Below, one piece after another: positions 51,714-60,311 of a stretch of DNA of 64,000 nucleotides (positions are counted from its first letter, which is position 1; every line of letters starts with the position of its first letter). Location: the NCBI GenBank assembly GCA_903922605.1, contig CAIXUG010000001.1:62001-126000 (forward strand). The letters run 5' to 3'. This stretch comes from an uncultured Verrucomicrobiota bacterium. Its GTDB lineage: Bacteria > Verrucomicrobiota > Verrucomicrobiia > Limisphaerales > UBA9464. Below the pieces are notes generated by a model that was not told the DNA's origin, made no database searches, and saw nothing but the letters and a program-made list of their open reading frames with translations. The position numbers and the translations under genes are program-made.

Positions 51714-53486
51714 ATGCTTGATCAGACAGCCAACCCCACCTGGCCACTCTGGGCTGCCGGGCTGGTGTTGATTGTTCTCGGCGCCAGTCTGGGCTGGCTG
51801 CTTCGCGCCCTCAGCCAGCCTACGCAATCCGATTCCCGACCGGCAAAGCCACAGCCGGCACCCGCACCGGTCGCCCCCGAGAGCACGCCTGCGCCCGAAC
51901 CGCTGACACCGGCGCGCCGGGAGCTGCTCACCGTCGTCAATCACGAGATCCGCACCCCGCTCAACGGCATCATCGGCTATACGGAACTGCTGCTCGAAAC
52001 CGCCCTGCTGGCCGACCAGCGCGAGTTTGCCATGAACGTGCGCCAGTCCGCCGAGGTGCTGGTCGCCCTGCTCAACGACATCAGCGACTACGCCCGCCTG
52101 CAGGATGGCCAGCTGGAACTGCACGCCGCGCCCTTTGATTTCACGGAGATCCTGCTGCCGGCCATGGAGCTGTTTGCCCAGCGGAGCGCGGAAAAGGGCC
52201 TGGAGCTGGCCCACAACCTCGGCCCGAACCCGCACCTGCGCGTCCATGCCGACGCGGCGCGCACCCGGCAGGTGCTCCTGAACCTGCTCAGCAACGCGGT
52301 CAATTTCACTTCCGAAGGCCAGATCGTGGTGCGCGTCGAAATGCTCTTCGGGATGCTCAAATGCACTGTCAGCGACACCGGCTGCGGCATCACACCGGAA
52401 GCCCAGGCCCGCCTCTTCAACCAGTCGGCCACGGCCAATGGTTTCTCCGCCCGCCAGCTGGGCACTGAGGGTGTTGGCCTCAGTATCTCCAAGGGACTGG
52501 TGGAACTGATGGGGGGCAAGCTGGGCTTCACCAGCCGTCCCGGTCAGGGTTCCGACTTCTGGTTCCAACTGCCCCTGGCCGATGAGGGTCAAGCCAACAA
52601 GGAAGTGCGTCCCGAAAGTGCTCCGGCAGCCACAGACAGCCTGCGGGTGCTGGTCGTCGAGCCGTCCACCGCGTCACGTGAGATGATTGTGAATCACCTC
52701 AGCGCCGCCCGCTTCGTGGTGGACGCCACCGACACGGCCCAGGATGCCCTGCGGCGGCTGTATCAGGCCTCCCTCGCGGGCCGCCCGTTCCAAACCGTCG
52801 CCTTTGCCGAGAAGCTCCCCGACCAAGCTGGCCGGGCGTTTGCCCGGGCGTTGCGCGCCGACGCCGAGCTGCAATCGACCGGGCTGGTGTGCCTGCGTCG
52901 TCCCGGCGTGCGTCCGACGGGACCGGGCTCGCTGACCAGCCTCGGCGTCATGGATGTCACCAAGCCCGCGCTGAGTCCCGCCACGCTTGTCAATGCGGTC
53001 CGCGTTGCGCCCACCTTGCGACCGGCACCCGACAACACACAATTGACGCTGGTGCCCGAGGAGGAATCGCCCCGGATCAGCGCCCCGCCCAAGGCAGTGC
53101 TGGGCCACGCCCTGCTCGTGGAAGACAACGAGCTGAACCAGCGCGTGCTTCTCGAGATGCTGCGGCGGGCCGGCTGGTCCTGCCAGGTCACCGACAACGG
53201 CGCCGAGGGCGTACGCCTCGCCTGCCTGAACCGGTACGACCTCATCCTGATGGACTGCCACTTGCCCGAGGTGGACGGCTTCAACGCCACCCGGCAGATC
53301 CGGCAGAACGAGATGGCCACGCGCACCCCGCGCACGCCCATCGTCGCCGTCACCGCCGAGGTGCTGAGCGACAGCCGGGCCCGCTGCCTCGCCGCCGGCA
53401 TGGACGACTGCCTTACCAAACCCATCCGGCGCTCGGAACTGGAGGAGGCCCTCAAACGGTGGGGCCAGAAGCCGGCCGTCGGCTGA
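51714..53486 (+). CDS. Hybrid histidine kinase lacking the propeller sensor
   Basis: 590-residue paralog of the preceding gene without a periplasmic sensor. One N-terminal transmembrane helix (about residues 9-31), a proline-rich linker, HisKA with His77 in [17 protein letters not shown], a HATPase (LLNLLSNAVNFTS, DTGCGITPE, GVGLSISKGLVELMGG), a degenerate receiver (about 300-430, VAFAEKLPD in place of the Asp strand) and a canonical C-terminal receiver with LILMDCHLPEVDG. The degenerate receiver shares RRPGVRPTG-type wording with its neighbour. ATG at 51714; GTG at 51705 possible. It probably shares phosphotransfer partners with the upstream kinase. Confidence 0.92.
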   Translation: MLDQTANPTWPLWAAGLVLIVLGASLGWLLRALSQPTQSDSRPAKPQPAPAPVAPESTPAPEPLTPARRELLTVVNHEIRTPLNGIIGYTELLLETALLADQREFAMNVRQSAEVLVALLNDISDYARLQDGQLELHAAPFDFTEILLPAMELFAQRSAEKGLELAHNLGPNPHLRVHADAARTRQVLLNLLSNAVNFTSEGQIVVRVEMLFGMLKCTVSDTGCGITPEAQARLFNQSATANGFSARQLGTEGVGLSISKGLVELMGGKLGFTSRPGQGSDFWFQLPLADEGQANKEVRPESAPAATDSLRVLVVEPSTASREMIVNHLSAARFVVDATDTAQDALRRLYQASLAGRPFQTVAFAEKLPDQAGRAFARALRADAELQSTGLVCLRRPGVRPTGPGSLTSLGVMDVTKPALSPATLVNAVRVAPTLRPAPDNTQLTLVPEEESPRISAPPKAVLGHALLVEDNELNQRVLLEMLRRAGWSCQVTDNGAEGVRLACLNRYDLILMDCHLPEVDGFNATRQIRQNEMATRTPRTPIVAVTAEVLSDSRARCLAAGMDDCLTKPIRRSELEEALKRWGQKPAVG

Positions 53487-53574
53487 AAATTCTGTAGCCG
53501 CCAGGGCCTGCTGACGAATCGTCTGTGCCCTTCCACTCCGACGGCAGCTTCCGCCGAAAGACAGACGACGAGTC

Positions 53575-53610
53575 TCCCTCTCCCATGGGGAGAGGGCCGG
53601 GGTGAGGGGG
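53575..53610. repeat. CCCTCTCCC-type palindromic repeat between convergent genes
   Basis: CCCTCTCCC and GGGGAGAGGG form a hairpin followed by GGGGTGAGGGGG, the same repeat type as at 30090 and inside the DUF1549 gene. Placement between the convergent kinase and DUF1501 genes would suit a terminator. Confidence 0.7.
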
Positions 53611-53651
53611 AAGGCGACTTGCGCCCGGCCGAACCGGCCACACAGCGTGCT

Positions 53652-55061
53652 TCAAGCGATCACACCGGAGACCACTTCGCCTTCCGCGATGGGCAGCGGG
53701 CGCTGCTGGTGGTTCATCACCTCGGTGTGCGGATCGATGCCGAGCAGATGGAACACGGTCGCCGCCAGGTCATCCGGCCGGACCGGTTTGTCGGCCGGAT
53801 ACATCCCCTGCTTGTCGCTCGCGCCATAGACAAAGCCCCGCTTCACACCGCCACCCGCAAGCAGGGTCGTGTAGCAGTGCGGCCAGTGGTCGCGGCTGGT
53901 CTGCTTGTTCAGCTCCGGCGTGCGCCCAAACTCGCCCATCCAGACCACCAGCGTCGTGTCGAGCAGGCCGCGCTCGTCGAGGTCGTTCAGGAACACCGGC
54001 AGCGTCTGGTTCGTTATGGGCAGGTGATACTTCTCCACGATGGGATACATGTGGGTATTGTTGAACCCGTGTGTGTCCCAGCCGCCGCTGTCCGTGCTCT
54101 GCCCGCCGATGTTGTCGCTGAAATACACCGTGACGAACTTCACGCCCGCCTCGACCAGCCGCCGCGCCAGCACCAGCCCCTGGCCGTAGGTCGTGCGCCC
54201 GTAACGGTCACGCAGCTTCTCCGGTTCCTTGGAGAGATCGAAGGCGCTGCGCAGCTTGTCACTGTGCAGCATGGTGAGGGCCTTCTCGTAATAGGCGTCC
54301 ATGCCGCGCGCGGCGCTGGCGTAGTCGAGCAGGCGCGACTGGCCGTCGATCATCTTCTGCAGCTCGCGACGCGCGGTCAGCCGCTCGAAGCTCACGCCGG
54401 CGGGCAGGCTCAGTTCCGGCAGGCTGAAGTCGGCGGCGTTCGGATCGCGCAGCACGAGCAGCGGATCGTGCTGCTTGCCGAGGAAGCTCGCGTGCTGGCC
54501 GGGCGTGATCGCCCCGTCGCGGCAGACGTGCGGATACGCCACGAAGGTCGGCAGCTCACCGCTGATCGGAGCGAGGGCATCCACCACCGAGCCGTAGGCC
54601 GGTGCCAGATCCAGCGTGTCGCGCAAGCGGATGTCGTCCACCGGCGGCGCATGGCCCGTGAGCGCGTAATAGCTCGCCGAATTGTGGTTCAGCATCTTGT
54701 GGGTCATGGACCGGATGAGCGTCACCTTGTCCATGACCTTCGCGACGTCGGGCAGCCGTTCGCTCACCTGGATGCCATCGGCATTGGATGCGATGGGCTT
54801 GTGCGGGCTGCGATATTTGTCCGACGCGTCCGGCTTCATGTCGAACATGTCGATCTGCGACGGCCCGCCAAACTGGTAGAGGAAGATGACCGACTTCGCC
54901 TTGGCCTTCGGCGTAGACACGGCGGTACCGGGCGCAATCGCCTCGGCCGCCAGCAGCTTGGGCAGCGTCATGCCGAGCAGGCCGAGCCCGCCGACCTTGA
55001 TCAGCGTGCGGCGCGAAAACTTCTCGGCGGAATGGAAGCCGGGGCAGGCGGAGGAGGTCAT
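53652..55061 (-). CDS. DUF1501 domain secreted protein (sulfatase-like fold)
   Basis: 469-residue protein of the DUF1501 family, found with DUF1549/DUF1553 proteins throughout Planctomycetes and Verrucomicrobia. The N-terminus is a twin-arginine signal (FSRRTLIKVGGLGLLGMTL) that would export a folded protein. Conserved segments are FLYQFGGPSQIDMFDMKPD, MTHKMLNHNSASYYALTG, GGWDTHGFNNTHMYP, VWMGEFGRTPELN and RDHWPHCYTTLLAGGGV, with the alkaline-phosphatase-like metal-ligand pattern. The start at 55061 overlaps the stop of the upstream gene (ATGA). Activity is unknown. A truncated copy of its first codons lies upstream at 56177. Confidence 0.9.
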   Translation of the reverse strand: MTSSACPGFHSAEKFSRRTLIKVGGLGLLGMTLPKLLAAEAIAPGTAVSTPKAKAKSVIFLYQFGGPSQIDMFDMKPDASDKYRSPHKPIASNADGIQVSERLPDVAKVMDKVTLIRSMTHKMLNHNSASYYALTGHAPPVDDIRLRDTLDLAPAYGSVVDALAPISGELPTFVAYPHVCRDGAITPGQHASFLGKQHDPLLVLRDPNAADFSLPELSLPAGVSFERLTARRELQKMIDGQSRLLDYASAARGMDAYYEKALTMLHSDKLRSAFDLSKEPEKLRDRYGRTTYGQGLVLARRLVEAGVKFVTVYFSDNIGGQSTDSGGWDTHGFNNTHMYPIVEKYHLPITNQTLPVFLNDLDERGLLDTTLVVWMGEFGRTPELNKQTSRDHWPHCYTTLLAGGGVKRGFVYGASDKQGMYPADKPVRPDDLAATVFHLLGIDPHTEVMNHQQRPLPIAEGEVVSGVIA

Positions 55062-55579
55062 TTCTTGAATCGTATGTTCCGAAGAACGAGTTGGACGATG
55101 GGGTGAGGCCACGACTCGAATCCAGACAGTCCGGGCTGAACGGTGAGAATGCTGGTCTTAAAGGTTTTCTTCTCGTTGGGGACGGTCATCAACGCATCCA
55201 CGTCGAGGGGCTGCTTGGTGTTGTTGTGGATATGAAGCATCATCATGGCGGTGCCGCCGGCATCAACCTCCTGGGTGAACTTGAGGGTGACATCTGCCTT
55301 TTTTACGTCCGGCTGGTATTTGACCGCGCGGATTGAGCCGTCTTGGATGTCGAGGGTAAGTCCGAATTCGTCGCCCTTGAAGAGATATACGTTGTCCTCG
55401 TGGACGTACGCCATCTTCGTGAACTCCTTCTCGTAAAAGTGTTCCTTATCGATTTGGAGTTTGAGGGTGAACGGCTCGCGGAAAACCGCCTCCTCGGCTG
55501 GCTTCTTGGCGGCATCATCCGCAGCGAACGCGCCGGTGAAGTAAGTCAGGAGGAGAACTGTTGTGAGGAGTGCCTTCAT
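55058..55579 (-). CDS. Small exported protein coupled to DUF1501
   Basis: 173-residue exported protein with signal peptide MKALLTTVLLLTYFTGAFA. The mature chain is rich in beta-strand patterns (FREPFTLKLQIDKEHFYEK, DNVYLFKGDEFGLTLDI, ADVTLKFTQEVDAGGTAMMMLHIHNNT) and ends FESWPHPIVQLVLRNIRFKK. No family is recognised; it resembles small uncharacterised periplasmic proteins. The ATGA overlap with DUF1501 indicates translational coupling and a shared task. It lies between mazF and DUF1501. Confidence 0.72.
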   Translation of the reverse strand: MKALLTTVLLLTYFTGAFAADDAAKKPAEEAVFREPFTLKLQIDKEHFYEKEFTKMAYVHEDNVYLFKGDEFGLTLDIQDGSIRAVKYQPDVKKADVTLKFTQEVDAGGTAMMMLHIHNNTKQPLDVDALMTVPNEKKTFKTSILTVQPGLSGFESWPHPIVQLVLRNIRFKK

Positions 55580-55595
55580 GGTGGGTTTTGGGCGT

Positions 55596-55925
55596 TCAAC
55601 CGTCCCCGTAAAGTTCGGAAACCAGCCGGCGCAGCTCCGCAGCGGTGGCCGGCTTCAACGTGTCCAGCCGCCGGCCCAGGCGTTGACGACTAATGGTTCG
55701 GATCTGGTCCACGGCGATTTCAGCGGGTTTGCCCGCACAAGTGAGCTGAATCCGGCTGCGCCATCGCGGATGCAGCTTGGTCGTCAGCGGACAGACTACC
55801 ACGGTTTCAAGCGCGGTATTCATTGCATCCGGACTGACCACAACTACCGGGCGTGTCTTCGCCATCTCGCCTCCTTGGGTGGGGTCGAGATTGGCCAGCA
55901 GAATGTCGTAACGCTTAGAGGTCAC
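55596..55925 (-). CDS. MazF/PemK-type endoribonuclease toxin
   Basis: 109-residue toxin of the MazF/PemK/CcdB-fold family, an mRNA interferase cleaving single-stranded RNA at short motifs. GTG start, MTSKRYDILLANLDPTQGGE with the conserved G-E and KTRPVVVVSPD; the catalytic arginine and threonine/serine stretch are in KTRPVVVV and VVVCPLTTKL, and AVDQIRTISRQRLG is the C-terminal hallmark. Length is normal. It overlaps mazE by 11 bp, as usual in such pairs, with the antitoxin gene first. It interrupts the otherwise conserved DUF1549-DUF1501 arrangement. Confidence 0.9.
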   Translation of the reverse strand: MTSKRYDILLANLDPTQGGEMAKTRPVVVVSPDAMNTALETVVVCPLTTKLHPRWRSRIQLTCAGKPAEIAVDQIRTISRQRLGRRLDTLKPATAAELRRLVSELYGDG

Positions 55926-56163
55926 GCAATCCGTCCCCGGTCGTGGTTTCGAGGTCTGACCAGTCTTCTTTCTCGGCGGCCATCTCCTTGAAGGTTTCCG
56001 CCCAGGAAAGCTTCTTTTCCTGCAACGGCCGCAGGACGAGTTCGTCGGACTTTTCCTCGAGAATTACCGTCCGGCTCATGCCATATTTCTTGATCACACC
56101 CGCCGGCAGCCGGATGCCCCGGGAATTGCCAATCTGGCAGAGCGTGAGTTCGTGCGTCTTCAT
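55915..56163 (-). CDS. MazE/AbrB-type antitoxin
   Basis: 82-residue antitoxin with an N-terminal SpoVT/AbrB swapped-hairpin DNA-binding domain: LTLCQIGNSRGIRLPAGVIKKYG and RTVILEEKSDELVLRPL. The C-terminal acidic tail (KEDWSDLETTTGDGLRDL) is the toxin-binding segment typical of MazE. The first gene of the pair; it should repress its own promoter. Overlap with mazF by 11 bp supports coupled translation. Confidence 0.9.
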   Translation of the reverse strand: MKTHELTLCQIGNSRGIRLPAGVIKKYGMSRTVILEEKSDELVLRPLQEKKLSWAETFKEMAAEKEDWSDLETTTGDGLRDL

Positions 56164-56176
56164 GTAATTACTGTGC

Positions 56177-56309
56177 TCACATCCGGTTGCCGAAGCAAGC
56201 GGCTTCGGCTGTCAGCAACTTGGGCAAGGTGAGGTCAAGCATGCCGATCCCGCCCACCTTGAGCCGCGTGCGGCGCGAGAATTTCTCGGCAGAGTGGAAG
56301 CCGGGGATT
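56177..56309 (-). pseudogene. DUF1501 5' fragment (Tat-signal remnant)
   Basis: On the minus strand the peptide FHSAEKFSRRTRLKVGGIGM followed by LDLTLPKLLTAEA is a close copy of the first codons of the DUF1501 gene at 55061 (FHSAEKFSRRTLIKVGGLGL). After TAEA it diverges and stops at 56177. The twin-arginine pair survives. It lies between the small membrane protein and mazE, marking where a DUF1501 gene once followed the DUF1549 gene. Confidence 0.75.
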
Positions 56310-56343
56310 GTATGGTCGCCGTCATGACCGAATTCAAAATTCT

Positions 56344-56658
56344 TCATTGGCTGATTTTCGGATCGAGGTCCTGTAAAATCGAGGGCTTGGGCTGTTTGGA
56401 GCGCCAAAGCCGAAAACCGCCGGCAAAAACCAGGGCTCCAATAGCGGCCACCCCAGCAATCCAGCGCATCTGCGCGACCGGGTTGGTATAGAAGTAACTA
56501 CCGTCGGGTTGGTAATCCACGCTCTGCTTTCCCACCAAGGTCTCGATGCCAAGCAGGATCTCCAGACCGGGAAACACAATCCAAGGGCTAGTCAGGATGG
56601 CCCCAAGGCCAGTCAGCATGATCAAGGCTCCACAGAGGCGTTTCAAAGTCGGCTTCAT
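56344..56658 (-). CDS. Small membrane protein coupled to the DUF1549 gene
   Basis: 104-residue protein with two hydrophobic segments (about residues 9-38, LCGALIMLTGLGAILTSPWI, and 68-87, AGVAAIGALVFAGGFRLW). The start ATG overlaps the stop of the DUF1549/DUF1553 gene as ATGA, so it is translationally coupled. A short periplasmic loop contains KQSVDYQPDGSYFYTNPVA. No family recognised. Perhaps an accessory subunit of the exported DUF1549 protein; this is inference from coupling alone. Confidence 0.68.
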   Translation of the reverse strand: MKPTLKRLCGALIMLTGLGAILTSPWIVFPGLEILLGIETLVGKQSVDYQPDGSYFYTNPVAQMRWIAGVAAIGALVFAGGFRLWRSKQPKPSILQDLDPKISQ

Positions 56659-59117
56659 TTCCGCAGCACAAATTCCTTCGCGTTCAGGAGGCCCCAAAGG
56701 ATGTCCTCCATTGCGGCGCGCTTGTTGGGCGCGGTGTCGAGCAGCGCCACCAGCTTTACCGACTCCGGCTGGCTTGGGGCGCGGGTCAGGACGTTCCAGA
56801 ACAGCTCGTTCACTAACTCGCTGGACGGCTTGCCGGAGGCGAGTAGCGGTCCCAGCCGGTTGTCTTTTTCCCCAATGAAATCCTGCACCGTCGGGCCGCT
56901 GATGAGCGCGAAGGCCTGGGTCATCGTCGGCTCGCTGGAGCGCTCGCATTCGCTCGGGGTCTGGCGCGGCGGCTTGCCGAAGGCGACGAGGAACTGGTCG
57001 AGCGGGCTGCTCTTTCGGCGCGCGCCCGTCTTCAGCAGCGGCATCTGGCCGGCGCGGGTTCCCTCGGGGAAGCCGGCGAACTCCAGCGGCACGCCCGCCG
57101 CTTCGCTCTGTGCGTCCAGGAGCTGCTCCGCTGTGAGCCGGCGAACGACGTTGTGCGAGTAGTTCACCATATCATCCTCGCTGCCCTTCGTCGGCTCGGA
57201 GGAGGCCTGATAGGTCCGCGAACCCATCACCAGCCGGATGACATGCCGCAGGTCGTAGCGGGACCTCACCAGCTCCGCCGTGAGCACGTCGAGCAGCGCG
57301 GGATGCGACGCGGGGTTCGTCGAGCGGAAGTCATCAATCGGGTCCACCAGCCCCCGGCCCATCAGGTGGAACCAGATGCGGTTCGCCTGCGAGCGTGCGA
57401 AGAGCGGGTTGTTGGTCGAAGTGAGCCAAACCGCCAACGCATCGAGGTCCGTCGGTCCCGTGATCGCGTTCGTCGGCCAAGCAATGCCGGGAATAACCGA
57501 AACAGCCGATGCCTTGCCCTCTCCGCTCCCGGAGGGAGAGGAGAGGGTGGGGTGAGGTGAGGGCGAAGACGCATGACCGCTGGCAGCCTCACCCCTCACC
57601 CCGACCCTCTCCCCGTTGAGGGGAGAGGGAGTGGCGGCCGTCGAGACCAAGACAGCGTTTTGTTTGGCCCATTCGCCCACCGGTGTCGGCACCCCGAGGA
57701 AGCGCGGCACCGACGTCTTCTTCGTGCGCGGGTTCTGGTGTTCGCCGGAATTCTTCACGAACACGACCTGCTCACCCTTGAACTCGTGGCTGTCGTTTTC
57801 GTCCTGCCGGCGGTTCTCCAGCACCTGGAAATCCACGCGCTCAAACAGCGCCGTCCAATCGTGGTAATTGTCCTGCGTCCAGTGCTCGTAGGGATGGTTG
57901 TGGCACTGGGCGCACTGCAGCCGCGTGCCCAGCCACACCTGCGCGGCGGCCTCGGCGCGTTCCACGGGTGTGCGGAGGTTGCGATAATAGTTCGCCGCCG
58001 GATTCGCGTAGGTGCTGCCCCGGGCGGAAACCAGCTCGCGCGCAAACTGGTCGATCGGCTCATGCGAGGCGATGGAGGTCCGCAGCCAGTCGTAGAAGAG
58101 CCGCGCGCCCTTGCGATCCAGGGTGCGCTCGTCGAGGCGCAGCAGGTCGGCCCACTTCATGGCCCAGGATTCGGCGAACTCGGGCCGCTCCAGCAGCGTG
58201 TCCACCAGCCGCGAACGCTTGTCCTTCGCCGGGTCGGCAACAAACAGGCGGGCGTCATCCGCCGTCGGCAGGATGCCCAGCAGGTCCAGATACGCGCGGC
58301 GCAGGAACACCTCGTCGGTGCAGGGGCCGGCGGGATTCAGCCGCAGCTGCTTCAGCTTGGCGTAGACCTGCTCGTCCACGGCGTTGGCCGGCTTCGGAAA
58401 CTTGCGCGCGCTGAACTCAGGGTGTCGCGGCACAAAGGCCAGCCGCACCGGTGCCTGCTGGTCGAGGTAGCGCACGAGCACCGTCGTCTCGCCGTCGCTT
58501 TTGCGAATTACGCGGCCATCCGGGGCGACCTCGGCCACGGCCACGTTCGACACCTCGTAAACGGCCAGCGTCGTGACATCGCGCCGGAGGCCATCGGCAA
58601 ACACCGCCGTGGCCGTGATCTGCGCGTTCGTCTTGGGCGCGTAATAGTAATCGTCGCGCGGGGTGACCTCCAGGCGGGCAAGCTTCGGAGCCGAGGCATC
58701 GTCGGGCGAGCGGGCGGCGATCCAGCGGCGCAGGATTTCGTATTCGCGCGAGCCTTTCTTCAGCCGGGCACCGCCCTCATGCGCCACATCGGTCGTGGGC
58801 TTGAGCAGCAGAAGGCTGTCAGCAGGCGCACCAAAATCGAGCCGGCGTCCGGCGAGGCCGTTGATGAGGGTGGCATAATCCGTCTCGGGATCTTCCCCGC
58901 GCAGCGAGAGCTTGAAGCCGCCCTTGCCATTCCGGTTGCCGTGACAGGGACCGCTCGCACAACCGGCCTTGGCCAGCACCGCCATCACGTCGCGACGAAA
59001 GGAGACCGGCTCCTCGGCCGCCGGATGCGCGGCGTTCACACTGACCGTCACGCCAAGCCACACCGCCCACGCCAAGGCGGATCGCCAGAGGAGGCTTTGC
59101 TGTGGTGAACGGGGCAT
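56655..59117 (-). CDS. DUF1549/DUF1553 protein with cytochrome-like N-terminal region
   Basis: 820-residue exported protein of the planctomycete cytochrome-associated DUF1549/DUF1553 type. A signal segment (about residues 7-28) precedes SFRRDVMAVLAKAGCASGPC followed by HGNRNGKGGFKLSLRG, an atypical heme-c-like C-x3-C-H region; then an Ig-like region, DUF1549 with AVDEQVYAKLKQLRL and DEVFLRRAYLDLLGILP, a C-x2-C-H motif (LQCAQCHNHPYEHW), and DUF1553 with ARSQANRIWFHLMGRGLVDP. A 38-codon repeat-derived insertion (57516-57630) splits the two domains. ATG at 59117 is preferred; ATG at 59126 possible. Expected to be periplasmic; enzymatic role unknown. Confidence 0.9.
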   Translation of the reverse strand: MPRSPQQSLLWRSALAWAVWLGVTVSVNAAHPAAEEPVSFRRDVMAVLAKAGCASGPCHGNRNGKGGFKLSLRGEDPETDYATLINGLAGRRLDFGAPADSLLLLKPTTDVAHEGGARLKKGSREYEILRRWIAARSPDDASAPKLARLEVTPRDDYYYAPKTNAQITATAVFADGLRRDVTTLAVYEVSNVAVAEVAPDGRVIRKSDGETTVLVRYLDQQAPVRLAFVPRHPEFSARKFPKPANAVDEQVYAKLKQLRLNPAGPCTDEVFLRRAYLDLLGILPTADDARLFVADPAKDKRSRLVDTLLERPEFAESWAMKWADLLRLDERTLDRKGARLFYDWLRTSIASHEPIDQFARELVSARGSTYANPAANYYRNLRTPVERAEAAAQVWLGTRLQCAQCHNHPYEHWTQDNYHDWTALFERVDFQVLENRRQDENDSHEFKGEQVVFVKNSGEHQNPRTKKTSVPRFLGVPTPVGEWAKQNAVLVSTAATPSPLNGERVGVRGEAASGHASSPSPHPTLSSPSGSGEGKASAVSVIPGIAWPTNAITGPTDLDALAVWLTSTNNPLFARSQANRIWFHLMGRGLVDPIDDFRSTNPASHPALLDVLTAELVRSRYDLRHVIRLVMGSRTYQASSEPTKGSEDDMVNYSHNVVRRLTAEQLLDAQSEAAGVPLEFAGFPEGTRAGQMPLLKTGARRKSSPLDQFLVAFGKPPRQTPSECERSSEPTMTQAFALISGPTVQDFIGEKDNRLGPLLASGKPSSELVNELFWNVLTRAPSQPESVKLVALLDTAPNKRAAMEDILWGLLNAKEFVLRK
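57516..57630. repeat. Palindromic repeat inserted in-frame in the DUF1549/DUF1553 gene
   Basis: About 115 bp of CCCTCTCC-type repeat with two facing arms (CCCTCTCCGCTCCCGGAGGG and GACCCTCTCCCCGTTGAGG), related to 30090 and 53575. It is read through as Ser/Gly/Pro-rich peptide TPSPLNGERVGVRG ... HPTLSSPSGSGEG without a stop or frameshift. The family does not normally have residues here. Confidence 0.8.
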
Positions 59118-59183
59118 CGTCGGCATTGAACCACTGAGGGACGATGCCGGCCAAGCCATTCTTCAGCCAGAGGTCGCAAAGGT

Positions 59184-60227
59184 TCACTTCCCCCGCGTCG
59201 AATAGGTTTTCTGGTGGCCCGTGGCCGGGATTTCGAAAGTGTAGCTCTTCCCGTCGGCCGCCACGCGGCAGTGGATGTAGTTGCCGTCGCATTTCGCGGC
59301 GAGGTTCGCGATGAACTCGTCCGGGGTGTTGTTCGTCACGCCGTCCTCGCGGACGTTTTTGTGCATCTGGTATTGCGTCTGCAACGTGGGCAGGGCGCGC
59401 AGGTTCGTGATGACTTCGGCCGCCGTGCCCTTGGTCGGACCGTTGTTCATCACGCTCACGGTCGGGTTCAGCGCCCGCAGAAGCAATGGGTTGTTGCTCG
59501 CATCGAGGCCGTGATGCGTGACCTGGTAGATGTCCACCGTCGGCACCAGCGGCACCGGCCAGACGAGCTTCGCCTCGATGTTCCAGCTCAGGTCGCCGCC
59601 GTCGTAGAAGCGGAACGGGCCAAACGCGAGAATCCACGCAGAGCTGTTCGCGTTGTCCGAGGTGTCCACCGGCTTGGCCGCCGGGAGGGCCTCGTTCGTC
59701 CAGTGCCTGAGTTCCTTCCCCGGCGCTGTCCAACGCTCCTGCCGGGTGATCTGGCAGCGCATCTCCAGCGGCAGGGTGCCGGATTTCAGCGGCAGTGCGA
59801 GACCAGGCTGCACGACGTGGCGTTCCTTCACCTGCATGGCGCGGTACGGCTTGCTCGTCAGCGGCCACGTGGAGGTTTTGTTGCCATCCGGATCGGCATC
59901 GGGGATGCCATTGTCCCAGACATTCACGATGGGCATGAGCGCAGCCAGTTCCGCCGCGCCGCCGAAATGGTCCACGTGGAAATGGGTCGTGATGTAGTGG
60001 TCGATGTGGTCGAGCTTGGCGACCTCGGTGGCCACCTTGTGGATGCGCCCCGAATCGCGGCCGCCGGGATTGCCCGAATCAATCAGCACGCTCTCGCCCG
60101 CGGGGGTGACAATCAGCGTCGAACCCCCGCCTTCGGAATCGATCCAGTAGAGATCCAACGCGCCGTCGCTGGAACCGGCGAATGCGGGGAGCGCGGCACA
60201 GGCGAACAGCAAGGAGAGGAAGCGCAT
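59184..60227 (-). CDS. Secreted metallo-beta-lactamase-fold hydrolase, ComEC-like
   Basis: 347-residue exported MBL-fold protein with signal peptide MRFLSLLFACAALPAFA. The N-terminal part LDLYWIDSEGGGSTLIVTPA and VLIDSGNPGG resemble the ComEC/Rec2-type hydrolase domain; the metal motif is THFHVDHFGGAAELA. Further expected ligands lie in FYDGGDLSWN and QVTHHGLDASNN. It stands alone, without the ComEC channel, and is a common secreted type in this phylum. The start at 60227 is chosen over a longer frame that runs through a repeat. The substrate is unknown (nucleic acid or another phosphodiester). Confidence 0.85.
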   Translation of the reverse strand: MRFLSLLFACAALPAFAGSSDGALDLYWIDSEGGGSTLIVTPAGESVLIDSGNPGGRDSGRIHKVATEVAKLDHIDHYITTHFHVDHFGGAAELAALMPIVNVWDNGIPDADPDGNKTSTWPLTSKPYRAMQVKERHVVQPGLALPLKSGTLPLEMRCQITRQERWTAPGKELRHWTNEALPAAKPVDTSDNANSSAWILAFGPFRFYDGGDLSWNIEAKLVWPVPLVPTVDIYQVTHHGLDASNNPLLLRALNPTVSVMNNGPTKGTAAEVITNLRALPTLQTQYQMHKNVREDGVTNNTPDEFIANLAAKCDGNYIHCRVAADGKSYTFEIPATGHQKTYSTRGK

Positions 60228-60311
60228 GTGGGAGACATAAGCCGCGGCGGCCGTTCGCGCAATTGGGCAGATGTCGTGCGGAATGCGGTCTGGCTGACTG
60301 AGCCAAACCCG

